Numbered from the stretch's first letter, positions 1 through 12,480 are shown. The stretch is DNA of 64,000 nt from Rutidosis leptorrhynchoides (GCF_046630445.1 NC_092341.1:132324001-132388000); one strand, 5' to 3'. Numbers and translations: made by a program. Notes: a model not told the origin generated them from the letters alone.

Positions 1-783
1 GGTTAAAGTGAGAGAACCATTCAAACGTTAGAAGACATGTTAAGAACATGTGTTATGGACTTTGGAATTAGATGGGATAGACATCTATCGTTAGTAGAAT
101 TTTCTTACAACAATAGTTATCACGCAAGTATAAAGGCAGCGCCTTTTGAAGCACTGTATGGCAGAAAGTGCAGATCACCTATATGTTAGACTGAGTTAGG
201 AGATAGTCAGTTGACTGGTCCTGAGATTGCACACGAAATGACTGAGAAGATCGCGCAGATACGAGAGAGAATGAAAATAGCGTGAGATTGTCAAACGAGT
301 TATGCCGACATTAGAAGGAAAGATTTGGAATTTCAGGTTGGAGACAAAGTTATGCTCAAGGTATCACCTTGGAAGGGTGTAGTGCATTTTGGCAAAAGAG
401 GAAAGTTAAGTCCGAGGTATGTTGGACCGTTTGAGATTACCGAAAGAATTGGTCCAGTAGCGTATAGACTAAAGTTTCCGCAAGAACTTAGTGAGATTCA
501 CGATACGTTTCATGTTTCCAATTTGAAGAAATGTTTATCAGATGAAAGTTTGATAATTCCGTTCGACGGAGTGCAAGTTGATCCTAAGCTTAATTTCATT
601 GAAGAACCTATTGAGATTATGGATCGCGAGGTTAAGCAACTAAAGCAAAGCAGAATTCCGCTCGTTAAGGTTAGATGGAACGCCTATAGATGACCAGAAT
701 TCACCTGGGAACGTGAAGATTAGATGAGACTTAAGTATCCGCAACTGTTTCCCGAGGAGACGGCTACGGCGGATGAGCACTAA
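1..783 (+). pseudogene. pol C-terminus: integrase tail and chromodomain
   Basis: One frame runs from base 1 to the TAA at 781-783. It encodes the end of the integrase core ([10 protein letters not shown]), the C-terminal DNA-binding region ([29 protein letters not shown]), the junction segment with [14 protein letters not shown], and a chromodomain-like tail (PEFTWERED) that in chromoviruses steers insertion toward marked chromatin. The frame is broken by stops at 4-6, 187-189, 283-285, 691-693 and 721-723 without any frameshift. The one at 187-189 replaces the Trp expected after CRSPI. The copy cannot make integrase. The 5' side is missing. Confidence 0.9.
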
Positions 784-784
784 A

Positions 785-803
785 ATTTCTGGACGAAATT
801 TTT
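785..803 (+). repeat. conserved hairpin before the 3' LTR (element A)
   Basis: AAATTTCTGGACGAAATTT is an 8-bp inverted repeat around a 3-nt loop with one mismatch. The perfect form AAATTTCGGGACGAAATTT occurs at the same place in copies 1 and 2. It lies just upstream of the 3' LTR in many plant chromoviruses. Confidence 0.75.
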
Positions 804-1343
804 CATAACGGGTGGGTAATGTAACAACATGAATTTTTCCGTTTACTATCGTTACTTGTCCGTTAAGTATTTAACGGTGGTTACTTAGACTTATGTGTTT
901 AATACAATTAAATACATGCTTATTAAAGAGATTCTTGAATTAATAGGTTATATTAATTTATGAACTTATTTTGGAAGGTGAAATAACTAGAAAACGTTAC
1001 GAATAAGTTGATCGCCTATAATGCTTTTCAGTTTACGGAACTCAGAAAAATGAAGAAATAATTATTTTCAATAATTATTTACTTTAAGAAAAACTAATTT
1101 AATTTATTATTTATTTAATGAATTAAACCCGGTGATTTTATTTCAATGACTAGTTAACGTTCTGGAGACCCGGTACGGTTAACGGTATTCGAAACGGACC
1201 ACCCGCGTATAAGCAAGTAAGCAAAACGAGCCTAGGACACCCATTAAAGGGCCCCATCGGCCGAACCCTTCCCATGCATCCCTTAATGGACTTGTTTTGG
1301 TTAGTGGATCATTAGCATGCTAGTTTTAGGCCCTAACCAAACT

Positions 1344-1351
1344 TATAAATA
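1344..1351 (+). promoter_or_regulatory. TATA box of element A LTR
   Basis: TATAAATA in an AT/CA-rich context, followed about 30 bp later by CT-rich sequence (CTCTCATTCTCACCC) typical of plant transcription starts. Confidence 0.6.
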
Positions 1352-2896
1352 GAAATTAAAACACTAGAACTCTCATTCTCACCCTAATTTAGTCGACACA
1401 CTCCCCTCTCCCTCTTGGTCGTCGGCCATCACCACCCTACAACCACCATCACAAGTTGCTTTTGGAAGAAACCCCGTGCACGAAAGACGTTCCTTTGATC
1501 GTTCTACACGCGACAGTATAAGCAATTTGATCATTAGAGGTATAACCCTAGCTTTTATAAATCTGAATTTTGTTCAATTACATAGTGTATTAGAGTCTAG
1601 TGCTCAATTTATGGTGGCTAGTGTTGTTAATTATCGTTTGATTGCGTAATTAACGTTGTATGTATGAAAAATTAATTTGTTTCTTGTTGATCTGAATTAA
1701 TTGACATGAAATATTATTTTTTAATATGTTTAGATAGAAAGATATCGAAAAGTTATTAATTTTAGACTCCCATTTTGCGTGATTTCGTTATCGTATGCTT
1801 AAGTTATGCTTACTCGAAGATTTGACTAGGTTTTGTGCGTAATCCGAATTTTCTGAGTTTCATTCTTTGTGTTTTAGCTTATAAAAAGTGTACTACTGTA
1901 TTTCTTATGAAAATTTGTGCAATTTGGACTAGGATTTGCATCAAAAGTTTATGTAATGCTCCCGAAATGTCTAAACGAAGTTTCGTGTTGTTAAGTGAGC
2001 TGAATCTGTTTTCAAAGTTACATAAAAATTGCTAGAGTGAACTAGGAATTTATTTAGACTTTTATATTCTGGAATATGTTATTTTATATGTTACTTGACA
2101 TGTTTCATTTGTATGCTAACTTGAGAGAACGTGATTTTCCATGAGCTATATGCTCGTCTAAATGATATGTATGCTTGATGAAGAAAAATGATAGGTCTGT
2201 AAATGTTTCTAAATCTGTACAAATTGGCTTAAGATATGTCTTTGATTATTTTATCACTAATATTTTGAGATGTTTTGAGATGACTTCAATTGTCCATTCA
2301 TCAAAATCTATTTTCTATATTTTCTGAGAAATATTTCAAAAATGACGCGCGGGCAGAAATTGCTGTAATGAACTATGAGTAGACCCCTTCTGACTTCTGA
2401 CTTTTATTTATCTTATGAGGCTTTGGCTAGACTTTTTGGAATCAATTTTAAGTTTAATTAAGATCTGGAGTTTTTCATGATTTAATGATTTATGTGCTAT
2501 GAGCTATAGTTGGATCTTTCTACGACGTACGAATTTCTAAGATGTGCTTTAAAGTGCGAAAGTGCAATACGCTTAACTATGACTTGTAAAGTGATACTTG
2601 ACCTAGGTTTGACTTGTTGACCATGTTTGTATGACCTACTGGGATGTTTGACTTTAGTTGACCACTTTGACCAAGTTGACTTTAGGGTTGACTTTGGTTG
2701 ACTTGCTTGGATTAGTTGACTTTTACTTGTTCGTTGAGTCAGTCTGAGCACTAGGACTTTGCGTACACTATGGATTGACATGGTTTGACCTATAAGTGTA
2801 TACTTAAGATGATTTACTTATTTAGGTTGCGTTGTTCAGTCGAGATTGTTCGACAGCCGTACGTTTTGCTAAGAAATTACAAGTGCTTTTGCTAAG

Positions 2897-3342
2897 GTGA
2901 GTCTACAGTCCCTAATACATTTTTACAGGGATGAGATGCATGCTTTTTACAAATGTTTTACATATTAGGCACAAGTAACTTACAAAGAATATACATATGA
3001 GTTCAGATCAAAAATCCCTTAGCTTGTTTATATTAGTTACTTTGTAAGCTCGACTTATAGGGACGGTGCCGTTAGGTTTGACGAACCTCGCCTATAACAT
3101 AGCAGGCGTCTATCTTGTTGTTACTCGTACACTTGATCAGTGTAGCGCAATGTATAGGGTAAACTAAAGATGTGTGCTCGGCTCACACAAAGGTTAAAGC
3201 TTTATAATCAAGTGCTCATGATAATGTATACTTTTCCTATGATGTTTTCTAAGAAAATCTTGTGGCCTAACTTATGAAATGATTTACTAAACCTATAGTT
3301 TCACTCAACGTTTTCGTTGACGTTTTGCATGTTTCATCTCAG
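2897..3342 (+). other. predicted intron inside LTR (element A)
   Basis: Donor AAG/GTGAGT at 2897 and acceptor TTTCATCTCAG/G ending 3342, 446 bp apart. A small stem CAACG-TTTT-CGTTG (about 3306-3319) stands upstream of the acceptor, and copies 1/2 have CAACA...TGTTG at the same place. Inferred from sequence only. Confidence 0.45.
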
Positions 3343-3661
3343 GTACTTAGAGGTAGTGCTTCCGCTTATCTGAAGTTATTATGCTGTTTGCTGCTAGAAC
3401 TGGACGGCGTCTAGCATATTTATCGTTTTCATTTCAAGAACAAACATTCGCATTTAAACTACTTTATTTCAAGATGTTTTGGGTTCATAGACCATAGTCA
3501 TTTATGTCAAACGTTTTCCAGTTACATTTTCTTTAATAAATGACTTTGATTTAATAATTAATGCGAATACTTTTTGAAAACGTCACATATAGAGGGCGTG
3601 ACCGCTAAACTGTGGGACCAGGAGTTAATATTCCGTTAGTGGATTCTGACGGGGTATTACA

Positions 3662-4250
3662 AAAACTACTGAGAAAGCTGAAACATTGATTAATAAGTTG
3701 GCTGCTCATTCCCATGAATGGAATCAAGACTTAGATATTTCTCGTTCGGTAAAATCTATTAGTTATGATTCTGAAAATATGGTTAAGGCTATGAATGTGC
3801 AATTGGGTAATCTAGGAAGGCAAATTGAAAAGCTTACCAAAGAAATGCATATGATTAAGATAGGTTGTGAAATATGCCAAGGTCCTCATGCTACTAAAGA
3901 TTGTGTTGCTAGTCGTACTATGGAGCAAATCGAGAATGTTTCGTATGTGAATCAATTTCAAGGAAACCCAAACTACCGAAATAATTATAATACACCTTAT
4001 CCTGCTAATAATAAAAATCCACCTGGTTTCTTTCCTGTTAGAGCACCCTTCATTCCAAATTCTTATAATGCTCAAACAGATAAGAAGTAGAAGCTTGAAG
4101 AAAGGCTCATTCTTTTTCATTAAAAATTCTATGCTGAAGCTAATGATAACATAAAGGATCAACTTTCCCAAGTGCAAAATAATCATCAAGCGTCCATTCA
4201 AAACTTAGAGCGCAATGTTACTAAGTTATTCAAACTTGTCGAGAGCGGAT
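3662..4250 (+). pseudogene. Tat/Athila-type gag C-terminal fragment
   Basis: One frame (Met at 3686, stop at 4088-4090) encodes an end-of-capsid segment with SHEWNQ, then a CCHC-like knuckle CEICQGPHATKDC, then an Asn/Pro-rich stretch ending PPGFFPV. After the stop, the same frame continues with the helical gag tail (YAEANDN..., SIQNLERNVTKLF). This order is that of Athila/Tat gag. The 5' part is separated by the element A insertion. The sequence after about 4250 is unrelated to protease, so pol is missing, probably through a deletion between gag and the antisense gene that follows. Confidence 0.75.
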
Positions 4251-4350
4251 AACGTAGAAATCCGCTGAACATCCAGACAATAGAATGTGTCTACGACCAT
4301 CATGACGTAAAAATAATACAAACCAGTATGTGATTATACAACCAAGCAGA

Positions 4351-5534
4351 TTATAATTTCAAATTTAAAACATCGTCTACTGATGTAGCAGCATTGTTAC
4401 ACAAATTTTCTAACTCAGGAAATGACAGATGCTCTATTTGATCATTTATCACTTTAAGTCTGTCTTCTGCATCAGGTTTCAACTGAGTTATAAGTAATTC
4501 AGGTAAAATTTTTGGAAAATCAGGCAAATCCTTTTTCAAGGTAACCAGAAACCTTATCCGTTCAGCATCCAGCGCAACGGTTATAAATTCATCGAAAGGC
4601 TCAGTTAATTTCTTAGAAGCAAATGAATTCTTTATAATCTTTGGCACACCAGCAATAAGTCGCTGGGTCTCACCCTTGCTTAGTTCCAGTTGCTCCTTCA
4701 ATGATGTTTCAGACTGAGTTAATGTATCAATCTTATGCCGATACCATTTCTCTTTTGTTGCCATTTCCACATAACGAGCCTCTACAGCATTTTTTGTGGC
4801 AACAGCAGCTTCCAACTCAAGCTTTGCAGTTTTCAATGCCTCTGCATCTTTTTCAATTTTTTCAGATTTGTCACGATGAACTTGGTCAGAACGTTCTAAA
4901 CGCTTCAGATTATTAAATTCAGAGGCAATATTCCAGATAATACCCTGTGCTTGACATTTTCGGGCATCACCATCAGATAAACTCTCAAAGAAATTAATGA
5001 GTGAAGGAGACAGCATGGCTTCAAGATATTTCATGAAATCCTCATAACTACCAGGAGGACCAGCCAAAATAGATGTCAAACCAGCAGTATCCAAATTAGG
5101 AAGGCTAATTTGAGAACTGCTTTCCCCTATTCTGCTACGCTGAGCGGGTGGAGGAAGAGCAAGCTTTCTTTGTGCTGCTTCTTCAGATGCCATGGCTGAA
5201 TTAACATAAGAATTGTTATTCAAAAAGTTTTTCCAATCCAGATAGGATGAATCACAATTCAATATTGAATATTTATCAGGATCAACATTATAATAACCAC
5301 CATTTCTAGGCATATGAAAAAAGCAATAAAGATTTTCTTCTGCTATTGATTCAAAATAGAGGTTACCAGCAGCACGACATTTCCTTGAATTTGCCCGAGT
5401 TAAAGCAGCATTATCATCATCTTCAAGTTCATTTTCACATAAACTTTTCTTAAGCGTCTCATCAACCAATTTTTCAGATACAAATTGCAGTTCAATAAAT
5501 TTGGTATAACGCAAGGCGACGAGCGGAGTAATCA
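4351..5534 (-). pseudogene. Tat-lineage antisense extra ORF, C-terminal exon (coiled coil)
   Basis: A long open frame on the minus strand encodes about 390 residues. Near residue 120 (numbered from the first Met of the open frame, which starts in the intron) is MASEEAAQRKLALPPPAQ; then comes a low-complexity Ser/Pro segment, a long Glu/Lys/Ala-rich helical coiled coil (about residues 215-295) and a helical C-terminus. The N-terminal stretch MLFCFLV of the open frame is probably intronic, because a good acceptor (GTTTTTTAG) puts the exon start at 5534. The organisation resembles the accessory gag-like proteins with the putative gypsy-type transposase domain carried by Tat-lineage elements. The function of these proteins is not known. 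No stop interrupts this exon. Confidence 0.6.
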
Positions 5535-5610
5535 CTAAAAAACAAAACAGCATACAACAATTACTATACAGATGATAACATTGAATTAATAAATTTTAAT
5601 TATAATATAC
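5535..5610 (-). other. predicted 76-bp intron in the antisense extra ORF
   Basis: On the minus strand the donor is AAAG/GTATAT and the acceptor TTTTGTTTTTTAG; the inside is very AT-rich, normal for a short plant intron. Confidence 0.5.
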
Positions 5611-5741
5611 CTTTGTTTTTAACATAATAATAATAATGGCGCAGCCACGAGTTTCTGCATCTCATTCAGCATTAAGGGAACATAAAGAAAGCATATGTTC
5701 TGGGTATTGACGGTTTGGAATCTTCTCTTTTTTAATAGAAT

Positions 5742-6301
5742 TTAATAATTTCGTTCTTTAGGAGATATCCTTGGATGAATAACTTTGGGAGGATCAAGTG
5801 ATGTACGCCAATAACGAGCTTTCAGACAATCGCTGGGAATAACTTCACTATTAATAAAGAAGAAAGTACTCTGCCAGTTTTCATTTGTATCACCAGAATT
5901 AAGCAAAAACCCATCCAGAGTAATACAAAACCATCCTTTATCATAAGGTTTTATGGTTGCAAGATAAGAAAACAGACGTACAGAATGTGTAATATCTCGA
6001 GCCATACAATACATTTCGAAAAGCATAATTTGCGAATGGACATCGGTTCAAATTGTCCAACACTAACGCCATAAAAGGAGCAAACGTCTAAGTAAAACTT
6101 TGTAAAAGGAATACGAAGATGGGAAAAATATAAAGCACGACCATAAATAGCTACTTTTCCAGAGGGAGGACGAGATGCATGATCATGAGGACTAGGAAGA
6201 ACATCATCGGCACCAAAAAATTTGAGAAAAGCAACTCTGACACGATCGAGATAGGTCGAGGAAATTCTGCTTGGAGTATCTTCAACATTAAAGATAGCCA
6301 T
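5742..6301 (-). pseudogene. Tat-lineage antisense extra ORF, N-terminal exon (Transposase_28-like)
   Basis: From the Met at 6301 (MAIFNVEDTPSRISSTYLDRV) the frame shows the hallmark of the plant putative gypsy-type transposon domain (PF04195 type): PSGKVAIYGRALYFSHLRIP, then FTKFYLDVCSFYGV and QFEPMSIRKL. Near 6020 the frame breaks: the next conserved part (FEMYCMARDITHSVRLFSYL, then KGWFCITLDGF) is in another frame, read from 6026 to 5742. This looks like a one-base indel. The gene runs opposite to its host element and ends about 380 bp before the + strand polypurine tract, a place where Tat elements are known to carry antisense extra ORFs. Confidence 0.65.
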
Positions 6302-6681
6302 TAATTAGGTAGTTAAGAAGGGAATTCTTGACAGAGGATTAGGGTAGATGAAGAAAATAAATTCGGATCGATTAAATACAATGCAGTAAAAGTGGGTAAT
6401 AAATAGCGAGTAGAAGATGAACAGTTGACGGTTAATCGCATGGTTGATATGTTGCCACGTATCGGGTATACAAATAAGCAGGAGAAGTAAATTTAATTGA
6501 AAATAAAATTCAAATTTCGAAAAGGCACTTTTTGCAGGCCATGATCAAAACGTAGCTGCTGTAGCAGAGAAACAGGACGGCTGTGACACGTTTATGTTCC
6601 CGAGAAAAAGGCAATTTTCATTTTTTAGTTTAATAACTTTATTTTATACAAAAATAAAGACGTTAAACTGGGGGGACTTAA
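6302..6681 (+). other. spacer with polypurine tract before Tat 3' LTR
   Basis: No coding content. AT-rich upstream region of the antisense gene (which would start transcription here on the minus strand). At 6665-6680 is AAACTGGGGGGACTTA, a polypurine tract typical of Tat/Retand elements, directly before the LTR. Confidence 0.6.
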
Positions 6682-7287
6682 TGGTGTATCCTAGGGGATA
6701 CACGCATAAAAACAACATTTTTATACAGAAAAATGGATCAAACAGCACAAAAGATAGTGAAATTTAGCGATTTTTAGTATTTGCCGCCCAGCGTACAGCA
6801 GGCTGCCCAGCGTCAAGCTTAAGCCCTGCAGGCAGCTTCTATGCTTAAGCCCTTTAACTCAGCGCGTGAACGGCACGCAGCCACGTCAGTACACGCCACC
6901 GACCTTCTGGATATTTCGTGTAACAGAACCACTCATTAATTGACACGTGTATCCCGAGAATTTCGGGCATTCTGCGCCTATAAATAGACCCCCTGGGTCA
7001 CCACATTTCACACCTGAACTTCAGCCAGAGAGAAGTACACTTTCTCTCTCACACAGTTCTTTCTCACTCTAAACGCACATTAGCCGCTTAGCAGCAATAC
7101 GCTAGACGGATCGATTACAGATTGATCCCCAGATTGATTGAGACCACCCCACTGATCTCTCATCCGTGTTCCGGGTCTGCAGAGATTATTTCTCCAGGGC
7201 AAACAACAATCAACATCATACGCCACACGCTGAGCAGCTATTGTCTTGTACTGGTACCTTACAGCCGCTATACGGAAAATCATACCA
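6682..7287 (+). repeat. 3' LTR of the Tat-lineage element (about 606 bp)
   Basis: Starts TGGTGTATCC right after the polypurine tract; a probable end is CATACCA at 7281-7287. It has a TATA box (CTATAAATAG, 6979-6988) and CT-rich initiation sequence (CTTTCTCTCTCACAC). The left end is well supported by the polypurine tract; the right end is a guess, since no second LTR is present to compare. Confidence 0.55.
6980..6987 (+). promoter_or_regulatory. TATA box of Tat LTR
   Basis: TATAAATA preceded by GC-rich sequence and followed about 60 bp later by CT-repeats, as in plant promoters. It points along + like the element. Confidence 0.6.
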
Positions 7288-9315
7288 ACAACGTGTTTGA
7301 AAGGTGATGTTGCGAAACTATCATGTTGCAAAACATGAATTACAAATTGTTCTGCCCAGGTCCCCGAAAACAACGTTCGACCTGAATATGTTAAACATAT
7401 ACTTAGTGTTCCTTCTGAGCGGGATGAAATGCAATTCATTAATCATTTCATTGCTATTTATATTTATATTCATATTCAGATCCCTTATTAATGAATTGGA
7501 TCGATTGAATATTAAATTGGATATTAATTGTCAATGAATATCAAATTGGATAATAATTGTCAATGAATATCAAATTGGATATTAATTGTCATCCAGCTTA
7601 TGATTGATCGATCCCGCTACAATTTATTACGTGGTTGAGTAAACTTTTATGCTCCGTAGTGTATAGTAGAAGAGACCGTGAGTACAATGGGGATATAAAA
7701 CGTCTTCATCATATGCATTGAGTAGTTTAACTATTTGTTGACTTGTGTGGATTTGTGTGAACGTATGTGCATTTGTCATTAATCTATTGCTAGTATTCAC
7801 ATGTGAACAAGGCAATTTTATTTCCTTCTTATTGGTATGCACGTGTGAATTTATTTTGAGAGTAAAACTAGTTGAAGAAATTTTTGCTTATATGAACGGT
7901 TAACATTTTATATGCACATCATATTCGAAAATATTTTTACATATCTGCAAATTTATCATTCACGGGCTTTAAACCCATCTTTAAAATTTGATTGCTAATG
8001 TATTCCAAGTAGAACAAGCCATTTCTATTGAGTTTAAAAACCATATTTAGGTCGATGATCAATATTCAAGTTAATTTATTTCTATAATTTTTTGTAATTC
8101 TTCGTTTGAACCTAATTCAGTTGTTGTAGTTGAAGGAAAATCGTGTGCACTTTTAAATTTTATAAACGTAGCGGATAGTTAAAATAATAATATTTTATTA
8201 TATACATAATTAAATAATCATTTAATTAATAAAACTTTTATAGGATTAAACCGTCTAATTTAGATTCAGTTACACCACTAATAATTGTTATGAATATAAA
8301 ATCACAAAGTGAGTAAAACGATATATCTTTCTGAATTGATGTCTATGTAACGGTAGAAACGAATCGCCTTGTTGGAGAGAAACATATGACCAAAAGTATG
8401 ATCATCTCTTTGGATAGTCCACTACACGTTCAAAAAACGCCAATAGAACCCAAATTTCTTATTATAATAATCAAATTGTTATAATAAATAAATTAAATAT
8501 CGATTACTCCATATTTATTTTCTTGCTTTACGAACGAACTGAATAAAAGAAAAGACCCTTTTTGTGGTGTGGCAAACAAGAATATTTAAGTAATATATTT
8601 CTATGTTGTTTTTCGTTTTTGTGCAACACTCTCACCAAAAGGCCATTATGTATATATATAATAATAATAATTATATGAAATATATGAAACTGACTCAAGT
8701 CGGTTTGTTTTTATTTCCATTTGATACATGATTTCTAAAATAAAAGATATGAAATATATTTCAAACACTTTGCCACCAAGAAAATAATAAATTCTATATT
8801 TGTTCTTCGTACGTGAGTAAAACAAAGTCGGTGAATATTTGTTCCCGAAATATCTCTATTTAATTATAATTAATTAATATAATATTAAGTTAATTAATCA
8901 TCTTAAGTAATTTATAATTAAGTATAAGTATTTTATTTATTTCGTTACTCGGGTAATATATATACATCATATATATATTTCTTTTGACGTCTAGGTGTAT
9001 ATGTGTGTGACTCCAAAGGCTCAAATAAATTTAGCAATATAGCTATATGTTGTACCTTACCCATTCATTAATTCTACAGTAGTCATATGATATATAGATA
9101 TAATCTTTTGACTACAGGATATATAGTTATAATTGGCCAATGTTTGTAAGGTTTCCACTAAACATATTTGTGTTGTTACATTTTTCTAGTAGAGAAGCTA
9201 ATGGTTAAAACTAGGGTGTAAACAAATCGAGTCGAACTTGATCTCAGCTAGGCTTGAGCTCGACTTGTATGCATTTGAAAGAGTTCGGGCTTGGGCTCGA
9301 GCTCGACCCGGTTCA
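7288..9315. other. AT-rich unassigned DNA
   Basis: No coding frame with recognisable protein, no RNA gene seen. It holds a 29-bp tandem repeat (7507-7592) and many short A/T runs. The last 120 bases (about 9200-9315) contain GAGCTCGA-type palindromic words (GGCTCGAGCTCGAC) common in dispersed plant repeats. This flank resumes at 22638 after copy 1, so the segment is older than copy 1. Confidence 0.5.
7507..7592 (+). repeat. 29-bp tandem repeat, three units
   Basis: Units at 7507-7535, 7536-7564 and 7565-7592 share GAATATCAAATTGGATA and TAATTGTCAAT, with a few substitutions. Confidence 0.85.
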
Positions 9316-12300
9316 TGAAATGTCCCGTTCATATTGATTATAAACGTTCCATATTAATTGATTTCGTTGCGAGGTTTTGACCTCTATATGAGACGTTTTT
9401 CAAAGACTGCATTCGTTTTTAAAACAAACCATAACCTTTATTTTATCGACAAGGTTAAAAAGACACCACCTAGATTATCCAGAAATGATAATCTAAAAAT
9501 ATCACACTTACACATTACTAATACATATTGGTTTACAATATTAATATGTTACAACAAAATAAATCTAGAATACAGTTTTAAACAATATTATACAAGCATG
9601 GTGACACCAAATCTTGTTCATGTGTTAGCATGCAACAGCGGAAGCTCTTAATAATCACCTGAGAATAAACATGATTTAAACGTCAACAAAAAATGTTGGT
9701 GAGTTATAGATTTAACCTATATATTTATCAAATCGTAATAATAGACCACAAGATTTCATATTTCAATATACATCCCATACATAGAGATAAAAATCATTCA
9801 TATGGTGAATACCTGGTAACCGACATTAACAAGATGCATATAAGAATATCATCTATCATTCCGGGACATCCATCGGACATGATAAAACAACATCGAAGTA
9901 CTAAAGCATCCGCAACCATGGATGGGGTTCGTTAGGCCCAATAGATCTATCTTTAGGATTCGCGTCAATTAGTAGATCGGTTTACTAATTCTTAGGTTAC
10001 CAAGCAAAAGGGGCATATTCGGCTTCGATCATTCATTCACCCATATAATGTAGTTTCAATTACTTGTGTCTATTTCGTAAAATATTTATAAAACTGCATG
10101 TATTCTCATCCCAAAAATATTAGATTTTAAATGTGGGACTATAACTCACTTTCACAGATTTTTACTTCGTCGGAAAGTAAGACTTGGCCACTGGTCGATT
10201 CACGAACCTATAACAAATATGTACATATATATCAAAGTATGTTCAAATTATATTTACAACATTTTTAATACGTTTTACTGTTTTAAGTTTATTAAGTCAG
10301 CTGTCCTCGTTAGTAACCTACAACTAGTTGTCCACAGTTAGATGTACAGAAATAAATCGTTATATATTATCTTGAATCAATCCACGACCCAGTGTATACA
10401 CGTCTCAGGCTAGATCACAACTCAAAATATATACATTTTTTGGAATCAACCTCAACCCTGTATAGCTAACTCCAACATTACTGCATATAGAGTGTCTATG
10501 GTTGTTCCAAATAATATATATACATGGGTCGATATGATATGTCAAAACATTTGCATACGTGTCTATGGTATCCCAAGATTACATAATATATTAGAATACA
10601 TGTATAATACAATATGAGTTAGCTAGGATATGATTAATATAGATTTGTTACCAATTTTCATGTAGCTACAATAAGCAAAAATATCCAATCTTGTTTTACC
10701 CATAACTTCTTCGTTTTAAATCCGTTTTGAGTGATTCAAGTTGCTATGGTTTCATATTGAACTTAAGTTTATGAATCTAAATAGAAAAAGTATAAGTTTA
10801 TAGTCGGAAATACATGTTACAAGTCATTTTTGCAAAGGTAGTCATTTTAGTCGAAAGAACGACGTCTAGATGACCTTTTTGAAAAACATACTTCAGCTTT
10901 GAGTTTAACCATGAGTTTTGGATATAGTTTCATATTCATAAGAAAAATCATTTTCCCAGAAGAACAACTTTTAAATCAAATTTTATCATAGATTTTAATT
11001 AACTAACCCAAAACAGCCCGCGGTCTTACTGCGACGGCGTATATCCGGTTTTACGGTATTTTTCGTGTTTTCAGGTTTTAAATCATTAAGTTAGCATATC
11101 ATATAGATATATAACATGTGTTTAGTTGATTTTAAAAGTCAAGTTAAAAGGATTAACTTTTGTTTGCGAACAAGTTTAGAATTAACTAAACTATGTTCTA
11201 GTGATTACAAGTTTAAACCTTCGAATAAGGTAGTTTTATATATATGAATCGAATGATGTTATGAACATCATTACTACCTCAAGTTTTGTGGATAAACCTA
11301 CTGGAAATGAGAAAAATAGATCTAGCTTCAAAGAATCCTTGGATGGCTTGAAAGTTCTTGAAGCAAAATCATGACACGAAAACAAATTCAAGTAAGATTT
11401 CCACTCGAAATAAGATTGTTAAAGTTATATAAATTGAATCAAATTTTGAATATGAGTATTACCTTATATTAGAAAGATATCTTACTGTAAATAAGAAAGA
11501 TTTCTTAAGGTTGGATGATCACTCAAAGTGGATTTGCAAGATTGGAAGTAAGCTAGCAAACTTGAAAGTGTTGTTGGTGTGTTCTTGAGTAGTTGTTTTA
11601 TAACTTGGTTTATGTATGGATTTATGAACTAGATTGAGCTAGATTTTGTTGAAGATGATGAAGAACACTTAGAACAAAGGAAGAACACTCGAGAGAGTAG
11701 TTTGATTCAAGAAAATTGAAAAATGAATGTGTTTATGGTGATGCTAGTTCACGTGAATTAGGATGGCAATATAGTCTTCATTAGTTTGTAATCTTATGAG
11801 ATATTTCATGCTAGATGTTAAATGATGGTTCCCACATGGTTATGTGACTCACATGGGCTGCTAAGAGCTGATCATTAAAGTGTATATACCAATAGTAAAT
11901 ACATTTAGAAGCTGGGTATTGTACGAGTACGAATACGGGTGCATACGAGTAGAATTGTTGATGAAAATGAATGAGGATGTAATTGTAAGCATTTTTGTTA
12001 AGTAGAAGTACTTTGATAAGTGTCTTGAAGTCTTTCATAAGTGTATGAATACATATTAAAACACTACATGTATATACATTTTAACTGAGTCGTTAAGTCA
12101 TCGTTAGTCGTTACATGTAAATATTGTTTTGAAACCTTTAAGTTAACGATCTTGTTAAATGTTGTTAACCCATTGATTATTATATCTAATGAGATATTAA
12201 ATCATTACATTATCATGATATTATGATGTATTAATATATCTTAATATGATATATATACATTTAAATGTTGTTACAAAGATAATCGTTACATGTATGTCTC

Positions 12301-12393
12301 GTTTCGAAATCCTTAAGTTAGTAGTCTTGTTTTTACATATGCAGTTCATTGTTAATATACTTAATGAGATACATACTTATCATAATATCATGT

Positions 12394-12480
<87 letters not shown>

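Larger units (their letters stand above)
1..3661 (+). mobile_element. 3' part of a Ty3 chromovirus (Tekay type), element A
   Basis: The left end is cut by the window. It comprises the pol tail (1-783), a conserved hairpin and purine-containing junction (785-819) and one LTR (820-3661). The LTR starts TGTAAC and ends ATTACA, a standard TG...CA pair. It lies in a Tat/Athila-type gag fragment that resumes at 3662, so it is a later insertion; the five bases after it (AAAAC, 3662-3666) would be the TSD but the left copy is outside the window. The lineage call rests on the integrase C-terminus with a chromodomain-like WERED end and on the hairpin before the LTR. Confidence 0.85.
820..3661 (+). repeat. 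3' LTR of element A (2842 bp)
   Basis: Bounded by TGTAAC and ATTACA. A TATA box is at 1344-1351 (TATAAATA), followed by a CT-rich likely start region. GTTGACTTT-type short repeats fill about 2600-2720. A GTGAGT donor at 2897 and an acceptor ending at 3342 (TTTCATCTCAG) suggest a leader intron. Open frames inside it, such as the antisense one at 2497-2781, match no protein I know and look like chance. Confidence 0.85.

Noticed and set aside
2497..2781. 94-residue minus-strand frame in the element A LTR
   Set aside because: Consists of GTTGACTTT-type short repeats read backwards; no known protein.
7080..7439. 119-residue minus-strand frame across the Tat LTR end
   Set aside because: Overlaps the LTR promoter and transcribed region, resembles no protein, and runs past the LTR boundary.
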